Shown here piece after piece: positions 1 to 8,328 of a stretch of 64,000 nt of DNA. The stretch comes from Enterobacter sp. RHBSTW-00175. GTDB taxonomy: Bacteria; Pseudomonadota; Gammaproteobacteria; Enterobacterales; Enterobacteriaceae. How positions within the stretch are numbered: the stretch's first letter is position 1; each line of letters opens with the position of its first letter. Where the stretch lies: NCBI RefSeq assembly GCF_013927005.1, contig NZ_CP055930.1, forward strand, positions 1,364,001 to 1,428,000, given 5' to 3'. The notes beneath the pieces were generated by a model. That model saw only the letters and a program-made list of their open reading frames with translations, did no database searches and was not told the DNA's origin. The translations under genes and the position numbers were made by a program.

Positions 1-271
1 TCACCACCGTGACATCTTTTCCTTCATCGTGTGAACTGACCATACTGTCGTCAGGTAGCGTGACGATAACCGAGTGCTGATAGATACCATTGTTATCGGG
101 ATTACCGGTGCAGTTGAGCGTAAATTCCAGCCCCTTTTCGCTGGTAATGGTGTATTCCGCATTTCCCTGCCCGTATCCCTGCCCCCACAAGTTCGGGATG
201 GCCTGTGCGCTGAATGCCGTCAGTGCGGAGCCCGCCACCAGCAGAATGCGAATATATTGATTGAGTTTCAT
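1..271 (-). CDS. yfjT: YfjT-like secreted protein, 3' end outside window
   Basis: The gene starts with ATG at 271 and runs off the left edge, so only about 90 residues are visible. Residues 1-24 look like a Sec signal peptide: Lys near the start, the hydrophobic stretch ILLVAGSALTAF, and an AQA cleavage site before IPNLWGQGYGQG. The mature part contains one Cys (LNCTGNPD). It is 41 nt downstream of the YfjS-like lipoprotein gene in a five-gene leftward cluster. That order and the IPNLWGQ segment match my memory of yfjT in E. coli CP4-57. Function is unknown. The symbol rests mainly on gene order. Confidence 0.55.
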   Translation of the reverse strand, partial: MKLNQYIRILLVAGSALTAFSAQAIPNLWGQGYGQGNAEYTITSEKGLEFTLNCTGNPDNNGIYQHSVIVTLPDDSMVSSHDEGKDVTVV

Positions 272-312
272 ATTCTTCCTTAATGAAAGTAAACGTGTTT
301 TGTTTGGCTGAC

Positions 313-765
313 TCAGTCGTCGTTGTCCTGATTTGCAGGCAGCAGAAGTCTGCCCATGTCCTTGCCATCATGGGAATAGACGAAATATTTCTCACGGGTA
401 TAGCGGTCGGTTTCTTCCCGGTACTTGAGGGTGATGTTGTCAGCAAGGCAGAGAGCATTCATCAGGGGCTGGATGGTTTTCTGCTGCATATCGGCCAGGT
501 AGTAATAACTGCCCCCTTCACAGCCCTTCGGTGACTTTCTGGTTTTTATCACCTTATACAACGGCCTGCCGGTACCCTCCAGCTGTGACCATTCATCCGC
601 AATATCATCCTTGTCAGAAACCACATCGCTGAAGCCGGGTGGAGTCAGGTCCTTAAATTTACGCACCGCATTTAATTCTTCATCGTTGCTACCATTACAG
701 GCCGCCAGCAGCATGGTTGACGAAGCCATGAGTAGGACGGGAATACACTTTATTTTTTTCATCAT
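313..765 (-). CDS. yfjS: YfjS-like prophage lipoprotein
   Basis: This 150-residue protein has a clear type II signal peptide: MMKK, a hydrophobic core and the lipobox LLAAC, with lipidation expected on Cys23. The mature part is polar and carries three more Cys (GCEGG, ALCLAD and the lipidated one), and one region reads LYKVIKTRKSPKGCEGG. Its start overlaps the stop of the upstream small membrane protein (ATGA), so the two are probably translationally coupled. It holds the place of yfjS in the CP4-57 order. Molecular role unknown; envelope location is well supported by the lipobox. Confidence 0.65.
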   Translation of the reverse strand: MMKKIKCIPVLLMASSTMLLAACNGSNDEELNAVRKFKDLTPPGFSDVVSDKDDIADEWSQLEGTGRPLYKVIKTRKSPKGCEGGSYYYLADMQQKTIQPLMNALCLADNITLKYREETDRYTREKYFVYSHDGKDMGRLLLPANQDNDD

Positions 766-1001
766 TTTCTCTTTCCTGAGATTAAGCGAACCACTTTGAT
801 AAATACGTAAACACCCACCAGTACCCCGACAGGAATTCCAACGAACGGCGTCAGGGCGACGCTGGCAGCACCAGCAGCTCCGCCAACGGTCAGCAGTCCG
901 GCTAGGGTGGCAACGATTAATGCAATAAGGCTCTCGGATACGCCGGTCTTGTTCAGAATGATGACAACAATGACGATGGCGATTATGGCAATGACAGGCA
1001 T
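762..1001 (-). CDS. ypjK: YpjK-like small membrane protein
   Basis: A 79-residue, very hydrophobic protein with two predicted membrane segments: residues 1-16 (MPVIAIIAIVIVVIIL) and about 25-70, a Gly/Ala/Val-rich stretch ending in a basic tail (ISGKRK). The tail suggests the C-terminus is cytoplasmic. A GGAAGG ribosome site precedes the ATG. It sits between the WYL regulator and the lipoprotein gene, with a 4-nt overlap to the latter, as ypjK does in CP4-57. No function is known to me. A small holin-like or toxin-like membrane protein is possible, but nothing in the sequence shows it. Confidence 0.55.
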   Translation of the reverse strand: MPVIAIIAIVIVVIILNKTGVSESLIALIVATLAGLLTVGGAAGAASVALTPFVGIPVGVLVGVYVFIKVVRLISGKRK

Positions 1002-1046
1002 ACTTTTGACCTTCCTGAGTGACAGTAACGGACCTGCCGCTTCACC

Positions 1047-1748
1047 TTAATCCTGCCCTTCCGGCACAGAACTGAAGGAAAGCAGCGACTGTTGTATAAA
1101 ACGGAAATGGGGCAATGCCTGGATAAATACCGGGTTCTCCACCAGCCGACATAGGTTTTCGCTGCGTCTGAATGCTTCTGTTGTGGGTTGCACTACATGT
1201 ATTTCATCCAGTGTAAATACCGCGATATGGCCGTTGTATCCGGCGACCAGATACCAGACATCCTGATACGCAATCAGTCTGCAGGGCTCTGCACGTTCAC
1301 AGCGTTGCCCCTCGGCAATCAGCGTGACCCGCTGGCGGTCAGTGATGGCTTTTATCAGCCGGTAAAAAGACAGTGAGCCTGCCGGGGTGGTAACTTCCGG
1401 CGAGGGCCAGGTCAGGCAGGGAGCCTCATCACACTCCAGCAGAGTGGTAACCAGTCGTCTGTCGAGACCCGGAAACATCCCGGCAATTCCCGCCCGGTGG
1501 GCAAACGTCAGCACGTCCAGCTCGCGCAGCGCGGTGTTGCCTGCTGCACGCAGGCGACAGGAGCCATGGTGATATTCGAGGTCGAGATACATCAGGCGCT
1601 CACGAAAATCACGGCGCAGTGTACGTACGGACACGCCAAACTCAGCGGCCAGCTTGCGTACGCTCAGCGTTTCGCCTGCCACCAGGCGGCTGATAATGAG
1701 AGACAGTCTGACGGCCAGCCGGTCATGACGACGAACTGCCTGAGTCAT
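1047..1748 (-). CDS. yfjR: WYL-domain transcriptional regulator, YfjR/YafY family
   Basis: A 233-residue DeoR/WYL-type regulator, the same length as E. coli YfjR. Residues about 10-60 form a winged helix ([19 protein letters not shown] is the recognition part). Residues about 125-200 are the WYL ligand domain ([34 protein letters not shown]). It has a strong GGAGG ribosome site and faces away from the BREX operon. In CP4-57, yfjR follows yfjP and yfjQ, as here. BREX repressors (BrxR) also belong to the winged-helix/WYL class, so control of the defence cargo is conceivable, but this gene belongs to the island core by position. It may equally regulate its own small operon. Confidence 0.75.
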   Translation of the reverse strand: MTQAVRRHDRLAVRLSLIISRLVAGETLSVRKLAAEFGVSVRTLRRDFRERLMYLDLEYHHGSCRLRAAGNTALRELDVLTFAHRAGIAGMFPGLDRRLVTTLLECDEAPCLTWPSPEVTTPAGSLSFYRLIKAITDRQRVTLIAEGQRCERAEPCRLIAYQDVWYLVAGYNGHIAVFTLDEIHVVQPTTEAFRRSENLCRLVENPVFIQALPHFRFIQQSLLSFSSVPEGQD

Positions 1749-1890
1749 GAAAGACCTCCATGATGATTAAGTGACTGAAAAGGTATGGTTACTTTAAAGA
1801 AGGGGGTGGACAGGGTATGGACACTGCAGGAACTATTTTTTCGTCAGCGACAAACCCTGTCGTGATGCGGGTTACAGCGGGAATGATTGT

Positions 1891-2034
1891 TTAGCGAACA
1901 TTAAATCGTGATGAATGCGGAAAGGACATGACCGGTTTTAACCGGATATCAACATTTCTATAGAAGTAAAAGGGTAACGGACGATCACGACGGATAACAT
2001 TAGCTGCGCCAAAGCGCGAAGCCAGACGGGTCAT
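1891..2034 (-). pseudogene. yfjQ: yfjQ/yafZ (DUF932) remnant, N-terminal 20 codons only
   Basis: The only recognisable content of the 373-nt gap between yfjP and yfjR. An ATG at 2034 opens a 47-codon frame. Its first 20 residues, MTRLASRFGAANVIRRDRPL, match the N-terminus of YfjQ/YafZ as I remember it. After that the similarity stops, and the frame ends at a TAA at 1891. The full protein is about 270 residues, so most of the gene is gone. This is a deletion scar exactly where yfjQ stands in CP4-57. The short frame may still be translated, but a DUF932 function is excluded. Confidence 0.6.
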
Positions 2035-2121
2035 AAGCGGGCTCCTTACGGAAATTAATTAAAGAAAATCCCCGTCGAACAGGCGACAGGGCTCATGGAA
2101 TAGCAAAGGGTTGAAGAAAAT

Positions 2122-2985
2122 TCAGAAGAAGAAACTCCAGACTGCACGGGCAACAGATACTACAGTGTCGCGTGCAGCCTGAATGATTGCCCGGATTGGA
2201 GCTGGTATCAGCGGCATGGAACTTACGGTGTCCAGCACCGAGCCAACCGTTTCACCAAAATCGTCACGAGCTTTTTTATTCACTGCATCGGTACGAAAGG
2301 AATGCTGAAGTTGTGCAACAACCGAGCTGCTGGCTTCACGTGGCAGGCAGCGGATCATCCGTTCGGCCATCACCCGTACTCCCCACTGCAGACGGACCGA
2401 TATGGCGCACACCGGATGCACGGGCTGGAACAGTTCGTGCAGCAGGCAGATTTTATGGCTGATATTTTGTTTCTGCTCTGTGGACAATTTATCTCCACCG
2501 CTGCCAGGCTCGGCCTTGTCCGACTGACTGATTACGAACAGCACCTTATGCCGGTATGCTTCACCAATCACCTGCTGGTAAAAATGCTCATCCGTTACCA
2601 GAGCCCGATCATCGGCCTTAATCAGCCACAGCACCAAGTCAAGCCGGGGAAGCTGGTCTCGATACAGCGCAGCATACTCGTTATCACGTGCATCACTTTC
2701 GCCTACACCGGGCAGATCCACCAATGTCATAAATCGTTCGCCCACCTGAAGGCGAAAGCGCAGGGGTTCACGAGTACAGGCCATCACATCGCTGACCGGC
2801 GATACTTCACTTGCAAACAACGCATTACAAAGTGACGATTTCCCCGCCCCGGTTTTTCCCATGATACCGATCGCTGGTTCGTAGTTAGTGAGCTGACGTA
2901 TTTGCTGCATGATCCGCTCTGAGGCCCATTCCGGCAAACCCGTAAGCGAGTCCTGCAGGGACTGCTGGCCTTCCTTATTTTTCAT
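2122..2985 (-). CDS. yfjP: YfjP-family Era/TrmE-like GTPase
   Basis: A 287-residue protein of the YfjP/YkfA/YeeP prophage GTPase family, at the family's usual length. G1 (P-loop) is GKTGAGKSS near residue 44, G3 is DLPGVGE near 96, and a weak G4 is SQSDKAE near 155. The C-terminal about 50 residues (PLIPAPIRAIIQAARDTVV) are hydrophobic to amphipathic and may contact membrane. It is the first gene of the leftward yfjP-T cluster. The family is annotated as ribosome-binding-type GTPases of cryptic prophages; the biological role is unclear. A hairpin terminator lies just upstream and separates it from the BREX side. Confidence 0.8.
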   Translation of the reverse strand: MKNKEGQQSLQDSLTGLPEWASERIMQQIRQLTNYEPAIGIMGKTGAGKSSLCNALFASEVSPVSDVMACTREPLRFRLQVGERFMTLVDLPGVGESDARDNEYAALYRDQLPRLDLVLWLIKADDRALVTDEHFYQQVIGEAYRHKVLFVISQSDKAEPGSGGDKLSTEQKQNISHKICLLHELFQPVHPVCAISVRLQWGVRVMAERMIRCLPREASSSVVAQLQHSFRTDAVNKKARDDFGETVGSVLDTVSSMPLIPAPIRAIIQAARDTVVSVARAVWSFFF

Positions 2986-3000
2986 GACATCTCCCGAGAC

Positions 3001-3041
3001 TAAGAAAACAAAAACGGCGAATCCTTGATAGATTCGCCGTT
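3001..3041 (-). terminator. Intrinsic terminator upstream of yfjP
   Basis: Perfect 11-bp stem AACGGCGAATC / GATTCGCCGTT (3013-3023, 3031-3041) with a 7-nt loop. Read leftward, a T-rich run (GTTTTTGTTTTC) follows. It would stop leftward transcription before yfjP, yet no leftward gene lies between it and brxA. It may have ended a gene replaced by the BREX cargo. Confidence 0.75.
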
Positions 3042-3097
3042 ATGTTGGTGTGTTCAGGAGAATGATATATATCGAAAAATTATTTGAATGAAGGGCA

Positions 3098-3114
3098 TAT
3101 CCCATTATGGGATA
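3098..3114. promoter_or_regulatory. Palindrome upstream of BREX, candidate operator
   Basis: TATCCCAT-T-ATGGGATA is a perfect 8-bp inverted repeat. It lies in the 457-nt gap (2986-3442) between divergent yfjP and brxA. I see no credible gene in that gap: frames at 3193-3456 and 3383-3577 on the minus strand look like chance. A related CCCAT/ATGGG element occurs at 3352-3363. The BREX promoter must lie here, but no strong -10/-35 pair is obvious; TACAAT at 3400-3405 is a weak candidate. Confidence 0.35.
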
Positions 3115-3351
3115 CCTCAATGTGTTCGCTCCGGTTTTTCCTGGCTTTCTGTATTCAAACTGACTGTGCCATTAAATCGACAGAGATAAGACCTACACAC
3201 GATTAACTTGAAGACGCATTTTCAATACCCGGGAATGATCGTTAATAATTCGCTGTGACATTGCCCTGCAAGAGCCGATAACTGGAGTAAGGCAGTCTAA
3301 CCACGACTCGAATCTATGGTCGCGATCAGCCAATAACCAGCATGAATAAAT

Positions 3352-3363
3352 CCCATAAATGGG
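3352..3363. promoter_or_regulatory. Second CCCAT-N2-ATGGG element before brxA
   Basis: CCCATAAATGGG repeats the core of the palindrome at 3098-3114 with a spacer one base longer. It is about 80 nt before the brxA start, where a repressor site would be expected. Two copies of one core in a single intergenic region suggest a regulator site; this is inference. Confidence 0.3.
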
Positions 3364-3442
3364 GTGACCATAGTCATAGCATCTACCCTGCATGCCGATT
3401 ACAATCATTACTTGATTTTTGCGAGCAGCATTCCGGATTTTG

Positions 3443-4060
3443 ATGACAAATACCATGATTAAAAATGATAAACGCTGGATTGGCGATCTGCTGGGCGGCT
3501 CGCTGATGGTTAGAGAGAGCCGGACAATTGCTGAATTGCTGCTTTCCGAACCAGATGAAACGACCTGGCAGCAGCAAATAATCGATGAAAATATCCTTCA
3601 GGCATCCTCCACCAGCACCGCGAATCGCTATGCCAGAACAGTAAAACTTCGACTAATGACGCTAGATCACGAGTGCTGGCAGCTGATAGTTGATGGTAGT
3701 GAAAGTGAACGCCTGCAAATGCTGCTAGTGGCCCTGATGATTCAGTCGCCGATTGTCGCGGATTTTATGGCTGATGTCGTGAACCCGGCACGCCAGCAGT
3801 TTAAAGAAAAACTTGGCGTAAATTGCTGGAATGAATTCGTGGATGAGAATCTTCGTTTGCACCCCGAACTGGGGGCTTTCTCTGATTCCTCTATTCAAAA
3901 AATGGGCAACAACCTAATTAAGGCCCTGGCAGAAGCCGGATATCTAGACACTCCACGCCGTCGGAATCTTCAAACTATTTTCCTGTTACCTGATGTCGCT
4001 GCGGCGTTGCATCGTTTAAACAAAGCCGAACTTCTGCCAATCCTGGAGGGCAATGCATGA
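3443..4060 (+). CDS. brxA: BREX protein BrxA (DUF1819)
   Basis: First gene of the type I BREX operon; about 205 residues, normal for the family. The hallmark is the N-terminal segment RWIGDLLGGSLMVRESRTIA, followed by an all-helical body typical of DUF1819. BrxA is a small DNA-binding protein of the BREX core. The start is uncertain. ATG at 3443 has GGA five bases upstream. The ATG at 3455 (MIKNDKRW) lies closer to the conserved part but has no ribosome site. A TTG at 3419 would add 8 residues with no support. The stop overlaps the brxB start (ATGA), so the two are translationally coupled. Confidence 0.9.
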   Translation: MTNTMIKNDKRWIGDLLGGSLMVRESRTIAELLLSEPDETTWQQQIIDENILQASSTSTANRYARTVKLRLMTLDHECWQLIVDGSESERLQMLLVALMIQSPIVADFMADVVNPARQQFKEKLGVNCWNEFVDENLRLHPELGAFSDSSIQKMGNNLIKALAEAGYLDTPRRRNLQTIFLLPDVAAALHRLNKAELLPILEGNA

Positions 4061-4659
4061 ATGACCCAATCCTTGATTACCGTTTAAAGCAGTTAGAAGA
4101 GCGTATCGGCGATGACCGTTTTTTAAAAAACCAGGGCTCCGGCAATGAGATTGGCTTCTGGATTTTTGATTATCCGGCACAGCAGGAGCTACAGGTACGT
4201 GAGTACCTGGCGTTTCTTTTTAAGAAACTAGAAAAAAAATACACATTCACCAAGTTGAATATTTTTCAGGTCATCATCGACATGCTGGAAGAACGTAAGC
4301 TATTCGAGCGTATCTGCCAGCGTGAACCTGAACTTGGGCTGGAAACACTGAAAAAGCATCTGGCTGCACCACTCAGTCAGAAAAAAATCGCTGAATATAT
4401 TGCCCGTACGGTAGATCTTCCCGCCCAGCAATTTGTCATTCTGACTGGGCTCGGCAACGCCTGGCCGTTGGTGCGCGGGCATGAGCTCATGAGTGCTTTA
4501 CAGGATGTCATGGGTTTTACGCCACTTCTGATGTTCTATCCAGGCAATTACAGTGGATATGACCTGTCTCCTCTAGCTGGCATTAACTCCCGTAACTATT
4601 ACCGAGCCTTCAGACTGGTACCCGAAACCGGTCCTGCGGCGACTTTGACCCCTCGTTAA
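4057..4659 (+). CDS. brxB: BREX protein BrxB (DUF1788)
   Basis: 200 residues, the usual size of DUF1788/BrxB. Recognisable parts are the N-terminal LDYRLKQLEERIGDDRFLKN, a central WIFDYPAQQELQVREYL block, and the C-terminal FYPGNYSGYDLSPLAGINSR, the family's best conserved stretch. BrxB is an essential core component of BREX without known enzymatic motifs; it is thought to act as a scaffold for the other subunits. It overlaps brxA by 4 nt and is followed 12 nt later by brxC. No frameshift or odd base composition is seen. Confidence 0.9.
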   Translation: MNDPILDYRLKQLEERIGDDRFLKNQGSGNEIGFWIFDYPAQQELQVREYLAFLFKKLEKKYTFTKLNIFQVIIDMLEERKLFERICQREPELGLETLKKHLAAPLSQKKIAEYIARTVDLPAQQFVILTGLGNAWPLVRGHELMSALQDVMGFTPLLMFYPGNYSGYDLSPLAGINSRNYYRAFRLVPETGPAATLTPR

Positions 4660-4671
4660 AAGACGACAGTA

Positions 4672-7600
4672 ATGAATATTGAACAGATTTTCGAAAAACC
4701 GCTAAAACGTAATATTAACGGCGTGGTTAAAGCCGAGCAGACCGATGACGAAAGTGCCTGGGTTGAACTGGATGAGTATGTCATTACCCGAGAGCTGGAT
4801 GGTCACCTGCGCCAGTTTTTCGAGGTGTATGCCCCCGCCACAGGCCCCGGTCGGTTGCAACTTGCCGATAAGATGGGGGTTTGGGTTTCCGGCTTCTTTG
4901 GGTCCGGTAAATCACACTTCATTAAGATCCTTTCCTATCTGCTGGCGAACCGCGAAGTTAGCCACAATGGCGTCACGCGTAATGCGCTCTCCTTCTTTGA
5001 AGAGAAAATTGATGATGCACTGCTATTGGCCGATATTCGCAAAGCGGTTCAACATCCGACCGATGTGGTGCTGTTCAATATTGATTCTCGCGCAAACGTT
5101 GAAGACGGCGTTGATGCGATCCTCAAAGTTTTCCTGAAAGTGTTTAACGAGCTTGCTGGTTATTGCGGGGACTTCCCACACATTGCACACCTGGAGCGCG
5201 AGCTCGATAAACGCGGTCAGTTTGATACGTTTAAAGCCGCCTTTGCCGACATTACAGGCTCTCACTGGGAAGATGAACGTGATGTCTATCTGATGATCAA
5301 CGATCAGATGGCGAAGGCATTAAGCATCGCTACCAAGCAGAGTGAGGAGTCCTCTCGCCAGTGGATCGAACAACTGGATAAGAACTTCCCGCTGGATATT
5401 AAGAACTTCTGTACGTGGGTCAAAGAGTGGCTCGACATCCAGGGCAACCGTAACATTCTGTTTATGGTCGATGAGGTTGGTCAGTTCATTGGCAAAGATG
5501 CTCAGATGATGCTGAAACTGCAAACTATCACTGAAAACCTGGGCGTTATCTGCGGTGGTCGCGCATGGGTGATTGTGACGTCTCAGGCTGACATCAATGC
5601 CGCGATTGGCGGTATGAGTAGCCGCGATGGTCAGGACTTCTCCAAAATTCAGGGACGCTTCTCCACTCGCTTGCAGCTCTCCAGCTCCAATACTTCAGAA
5701 GTTATCCAGAAACGACTATTGGTGAAAACCGACGCGGCAAAACCGGCGCTGGAAGCCGTCTGGCAAGAAAAAGGCGACATTCTACGTAACCAACTGGCGT
5801 TCGACACAACAACCACAGCCACGCTACGCGCTTACACCAACAGCAAAGAATTCGTTGATAACTATCCATTTGTGCCATGGCACTACCAGATCCTACAAAA
5901 GGTCTTTGAATCGATCCGTACCAAAGGGGCCGCAGGTAAGCAGTTGGCAATGGGGGAACGCTCTCTGCTGGATGCCTTCCAGTCAGCCGCTGTTCAAATC
6001 TCTGCCGATGGGCTGGACAGCCTGGTCCCGTTCTGGCGTTTCTATTCCGCGATTGAGAGCTTCCTGGAGCCAGCGGTTAGCCGCACCATCATTCAGGCCT
6101 GCCAGTCTCCGTCACTGACGGAATTTGACGGCAAGCTGTTAAAGACGCTGTTCCTTATCCGTTATGTCGATGTGTTGAAAAGTACCCTGGATAACCTTGT
6201 CACGCTTTCCATTGATCGTATTGATACTGATAAAGTGGAACTACGTCGTCAGATTGAAGCCAGCCTCAATCGCCTACAGGCAGAAATGCTGATCTCACGT
6301 ATTGATGACAAATTCGTTTTCCTCACCAATGAAGAAAAAGAGATCGAAAACGAAATCCGCAATATAGACATTGAGTTCACCACCATCAATAAACAGCTCT
6401 CGACCATCATTTTTGACGAGATCCTGAAGAACAAAAAGTACCGTTATCCGGCGAACAAGCAGGATTTTGATATCAGTCGCTTCTGTAACGGGCATCCACT
6501 GGATGGCGCGAACCTTAACGATCTGGTGGTTAAAGTTCTCACGCCGCTGGACTCAAACTACGAAAGCTATAAAGGCACGCATTCCAACAGTCTGCTGATA
6601 ACGGACAGCAAAGACTGCATTCTGATTTGCCTGCCCGATGAAGCTCGTACCTGGCAAGACCTGACCATGTATGCGCAGACCAAATCTTTCCTCAGTAAGC
6701 AAAGCGGGCAACGTCCCGAGCAAGCAACGCTATTGGCCGAAAAAGGCCGTGAAAATGGCATGCGCGAAAAAACGCTGAAAACGCAGATTGAAGCCCTTCT
6801 GGCGCAGGCCGATGTCTGGGCGTTGGGGGAACGGCAGGATAAAAAATCCTCCTCGCCATCGACGATTGTTGATGCCGCCTGCAGCTATGTAATCGAAAAC
6901 AGTTTCTCCAAACTTAAAATGTTGCGTCTCAGTACCGGGGATGTGAACCGTGAAACCCATGCGTTGCTAACGGTAGAAAATGATACCCAGCTTGATTTGG
7001 GAGAAATGGAAGAGTCTAACCCGGAGGCGATGCGGGAAGTGGATAACTGGATAAGCATGAGTATAGATACTCATAAGCCGGTTTATCTGCGGGATATCCT
7101 CACCACCTTTGGTCGCCGACCATTTGGTTGGCCGGAAGATGAAGTCAAACTGCTGGTGGCCCGCCTGGCGCGTAGCGGCAAATACAGTTTCAACCTACAG
7201 GGTAGCGAAATCGCGCTGAAACAAGCGTGGGATGCGTTTAATAATTCACGTCGCTACAGCGATTTGCGACTGCTTAAAATTCGTCGCCATGACGAAGCGC
7301 AGTTAACCAAAGCAGCACAGCTGATGGCCGACATTGCCGGGGAACCCTTCAACGAGCGTGAAGAGCAGACGCTGGTATCCCACATTCGCGAATTGTTTGG
7401 CCGTTGGAAGAGTGAACTGACGGTCTTTAAAACCAGATCCGAGAGCGGGCAAAACCCAGGGCGTAAAGAGATTGAAGAAGGTCTGGTGCTGCTGAACGGG
7501 ATTCTCAGTGAGAAAGAAGAGTATGCCGTTATTGAAAAAGTTATCGCGGCGACTGAAGACCTCGAAGATTTTGCAGAAGACTGGGACGATCTGGTCAGCT

Positions 7601-8280
7601 TCTACAAGAACCAGTATTCCACCTGGCAACGTCTGAGTGCCGCGTTGAACGGCAGTTTTAAAGCTAACCGTAATGCGCTGGAAAAAGACGATACCGCCCA
7701 AAATACACTTCGGGAACTGGAAGCTATCTACGGAAAGCCGCGACCTTACGGTGAACTGCATCGTATTATCCCGCTGATTGAAACCGTTGAGTCTGTTAAC
7801 CAGCGTCTGGTGGAAGAATACCGCAACCATGCGCTTATGCAGATGACCAACCACATTGAAGAGCTGAAGCAGAGCATGCAGGAGATGCACGTTCCTGCTG
7901 ATTTGCAGCATACGCTCTTGCATCCAATGCAACAGTCGCGCAAAAAAGTGGAACAAAATGGTCTAATCCCGCAAATCATGGACGAACAGTCTGAGGTACG
8001 TGCGCTTTTGCTTAAAGCGAATGAGCGCCTGAATGCCTGGGTTGAAGAGCAGCGTAAAAAGGAACCAAAACCAGAGCCTGCACCGGGAGGCGTAGTACCG
8101 CCTACTGAACCCAAACCGAAGCTTAAAAAAACCATCTACGTGAATACGCGTAAAACGATGGAACGAGCAGCGGGTGTCACAACGCTGGATAACGCCGAAC
8201 AGGTAGACAAAGCGCTGGAACAGCTGCGTAAAACGCTGATGGATGCCATTAACGCAGGCGAACGTGTACAGCTTCAGTAA
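4672..8280 (+). CDS. brxC: BREX large P-loop ATPase BrxC/PglY
   Basis: 1202 residues, as expected for BrxC (DUF6079). Walker A is GFFGSGKSH at residues 74-82 and Walker B is ILFMVDEVGQF near 263. Charged, coiled-coil-like stretches occur around residues 550-590 and 900-1130. A Pro-rich linker (KPEPAPGGVVPPTEPKPK) lies near 1140, before a short C-terminal domain. BrxC is the AAA-type ATPase of the BREX complex and is needed for defence and methylation in the type I systems studied. The frame is intact. Between it and pglX lies a 48-nt gap with a strong hairpin, the only sizeable gap inside the operon. Confidence 0.95.
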   Translation: MNIEQIFEKPLKRNINGVVKAEQTDDESAWVELDEYVITRELDGHLRQFFEVYAPATGPGRLQLADKMGVWVSGFFGSGKSHFIKILSYLLANREVSHNGVTRNALSFFEEKIDDALLLADIRKAVQHPTDVVLFNIDSRANVEDGVDAILKVFLKVFNELAGYCGDFPHIAHLERELDKRGQFDTFKAAFADITGSHWEDERDVYLMINDQMAKALSIATKQSEESSRQWIEQLDKNFPLDIKNFCTWVKEWLDIQGNRNILFMVDEVGQFIGKDAQMMLKLQTITENLGVICGGRAWVIVTSQADINAAIGGMSSRDGQDFSKIQGRFSTRLQLSSSNTSEVIQKRLLVKTDAAKPALEAVWQEKGDILRNQLAFDTTTTATLRAYTNSKEFVDNYPFVPWHYQILQKVFESIRTKGAAGKQLAMGERSLLDAFQSAAVQISADGLDSLVPFWRFYSAIESFLEPAVSRTIIQACQSPSLTEFDGKLLKTLFLIRYVDVLKSTLDNLVTLSIDRIDTDKVELRRQIEASLNRLQAEMLISRIDDKFVFLTNEEKEIENEIRNIDIEFTTINKQLSTIIFDEILKNKKYRYPANKQDFDISRFCNGHPLDGANLNDLVVKVLTPLDSNYESYKGTHSNSLLITDSKDCILICLPDEARTWQDLTMYAQTKSFLSKQSGQRPEQATLLAEKGRENGMREKTLKTQIEALLAQADVWALGERQDKKSSSPSTIVDAACSYVIENSFSKLKMLRLSTGDVNRETHALLTVENDTQLDLGEMEESNPEAMREVDNWISMSIDTHKPVYLRDILTTFGRRPFGWPEDEVKLLVARLARSGKYSFNLQGSEIALKQAWDAFNNSRRYSDLRLLKIRRHDEAQLTKAAQLMADIAGEPFNEREEQTLVSHIRELFGRWKSELTVFKTRSESGQNPGRKEIEEGLVLLNGILSEKEEYAVIEKVIAATEDLEDFAEDWDDLVSFYKNQYSTWQRLSAALNGSFKANRNALEKDDTAQNTLRELEAIYGKPRPYGELHRIIPLIETVESVNQRLVEEYRNHALMQMTNHIEELKQSMQEMHVPADLQHTLLHPMQQSRKKVEQNGLIPQIMDEQSEVRALLLKANERLNAWVEEQRKKEPKPEPAPGGVVPPTEPKPKLKKTIYVNTRKTMERAAGVTTLDNAEQVDKALEQLRKTLMDAINAGERVQLQ

Positions 8281-8292
8281 TTCCCCCATTTT

Positions 8293-8315
8293 TAGGGCAG
8301 ACGCTGTCTGCCCTA
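8293..8315 (+). other. Intra-operon hairpin between brxC and pglX
   Basis: TAGGGCAGAC-gct-GTCTGCCCTA is a perfect 10-bp stem with a 3-nt loop. No T-run follows, so it is not a normal intrinsic terminator. It could protect the 3' end of a processed brxABC mRNA or lower expression of downstream genes. The pglX ribosome site (AGGA) follows at once. Confidence 0.55.
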
Positions 8316-8328
8316 TTCAGGACTTCAC

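Noticed and set aside
3193..3577. Two minus-strand frames (3193-3456, 3383-3577) upstream of and in brxA
   Set aside because: They overlap brxA coding sequence and the promoter region, and have no recognisable features.
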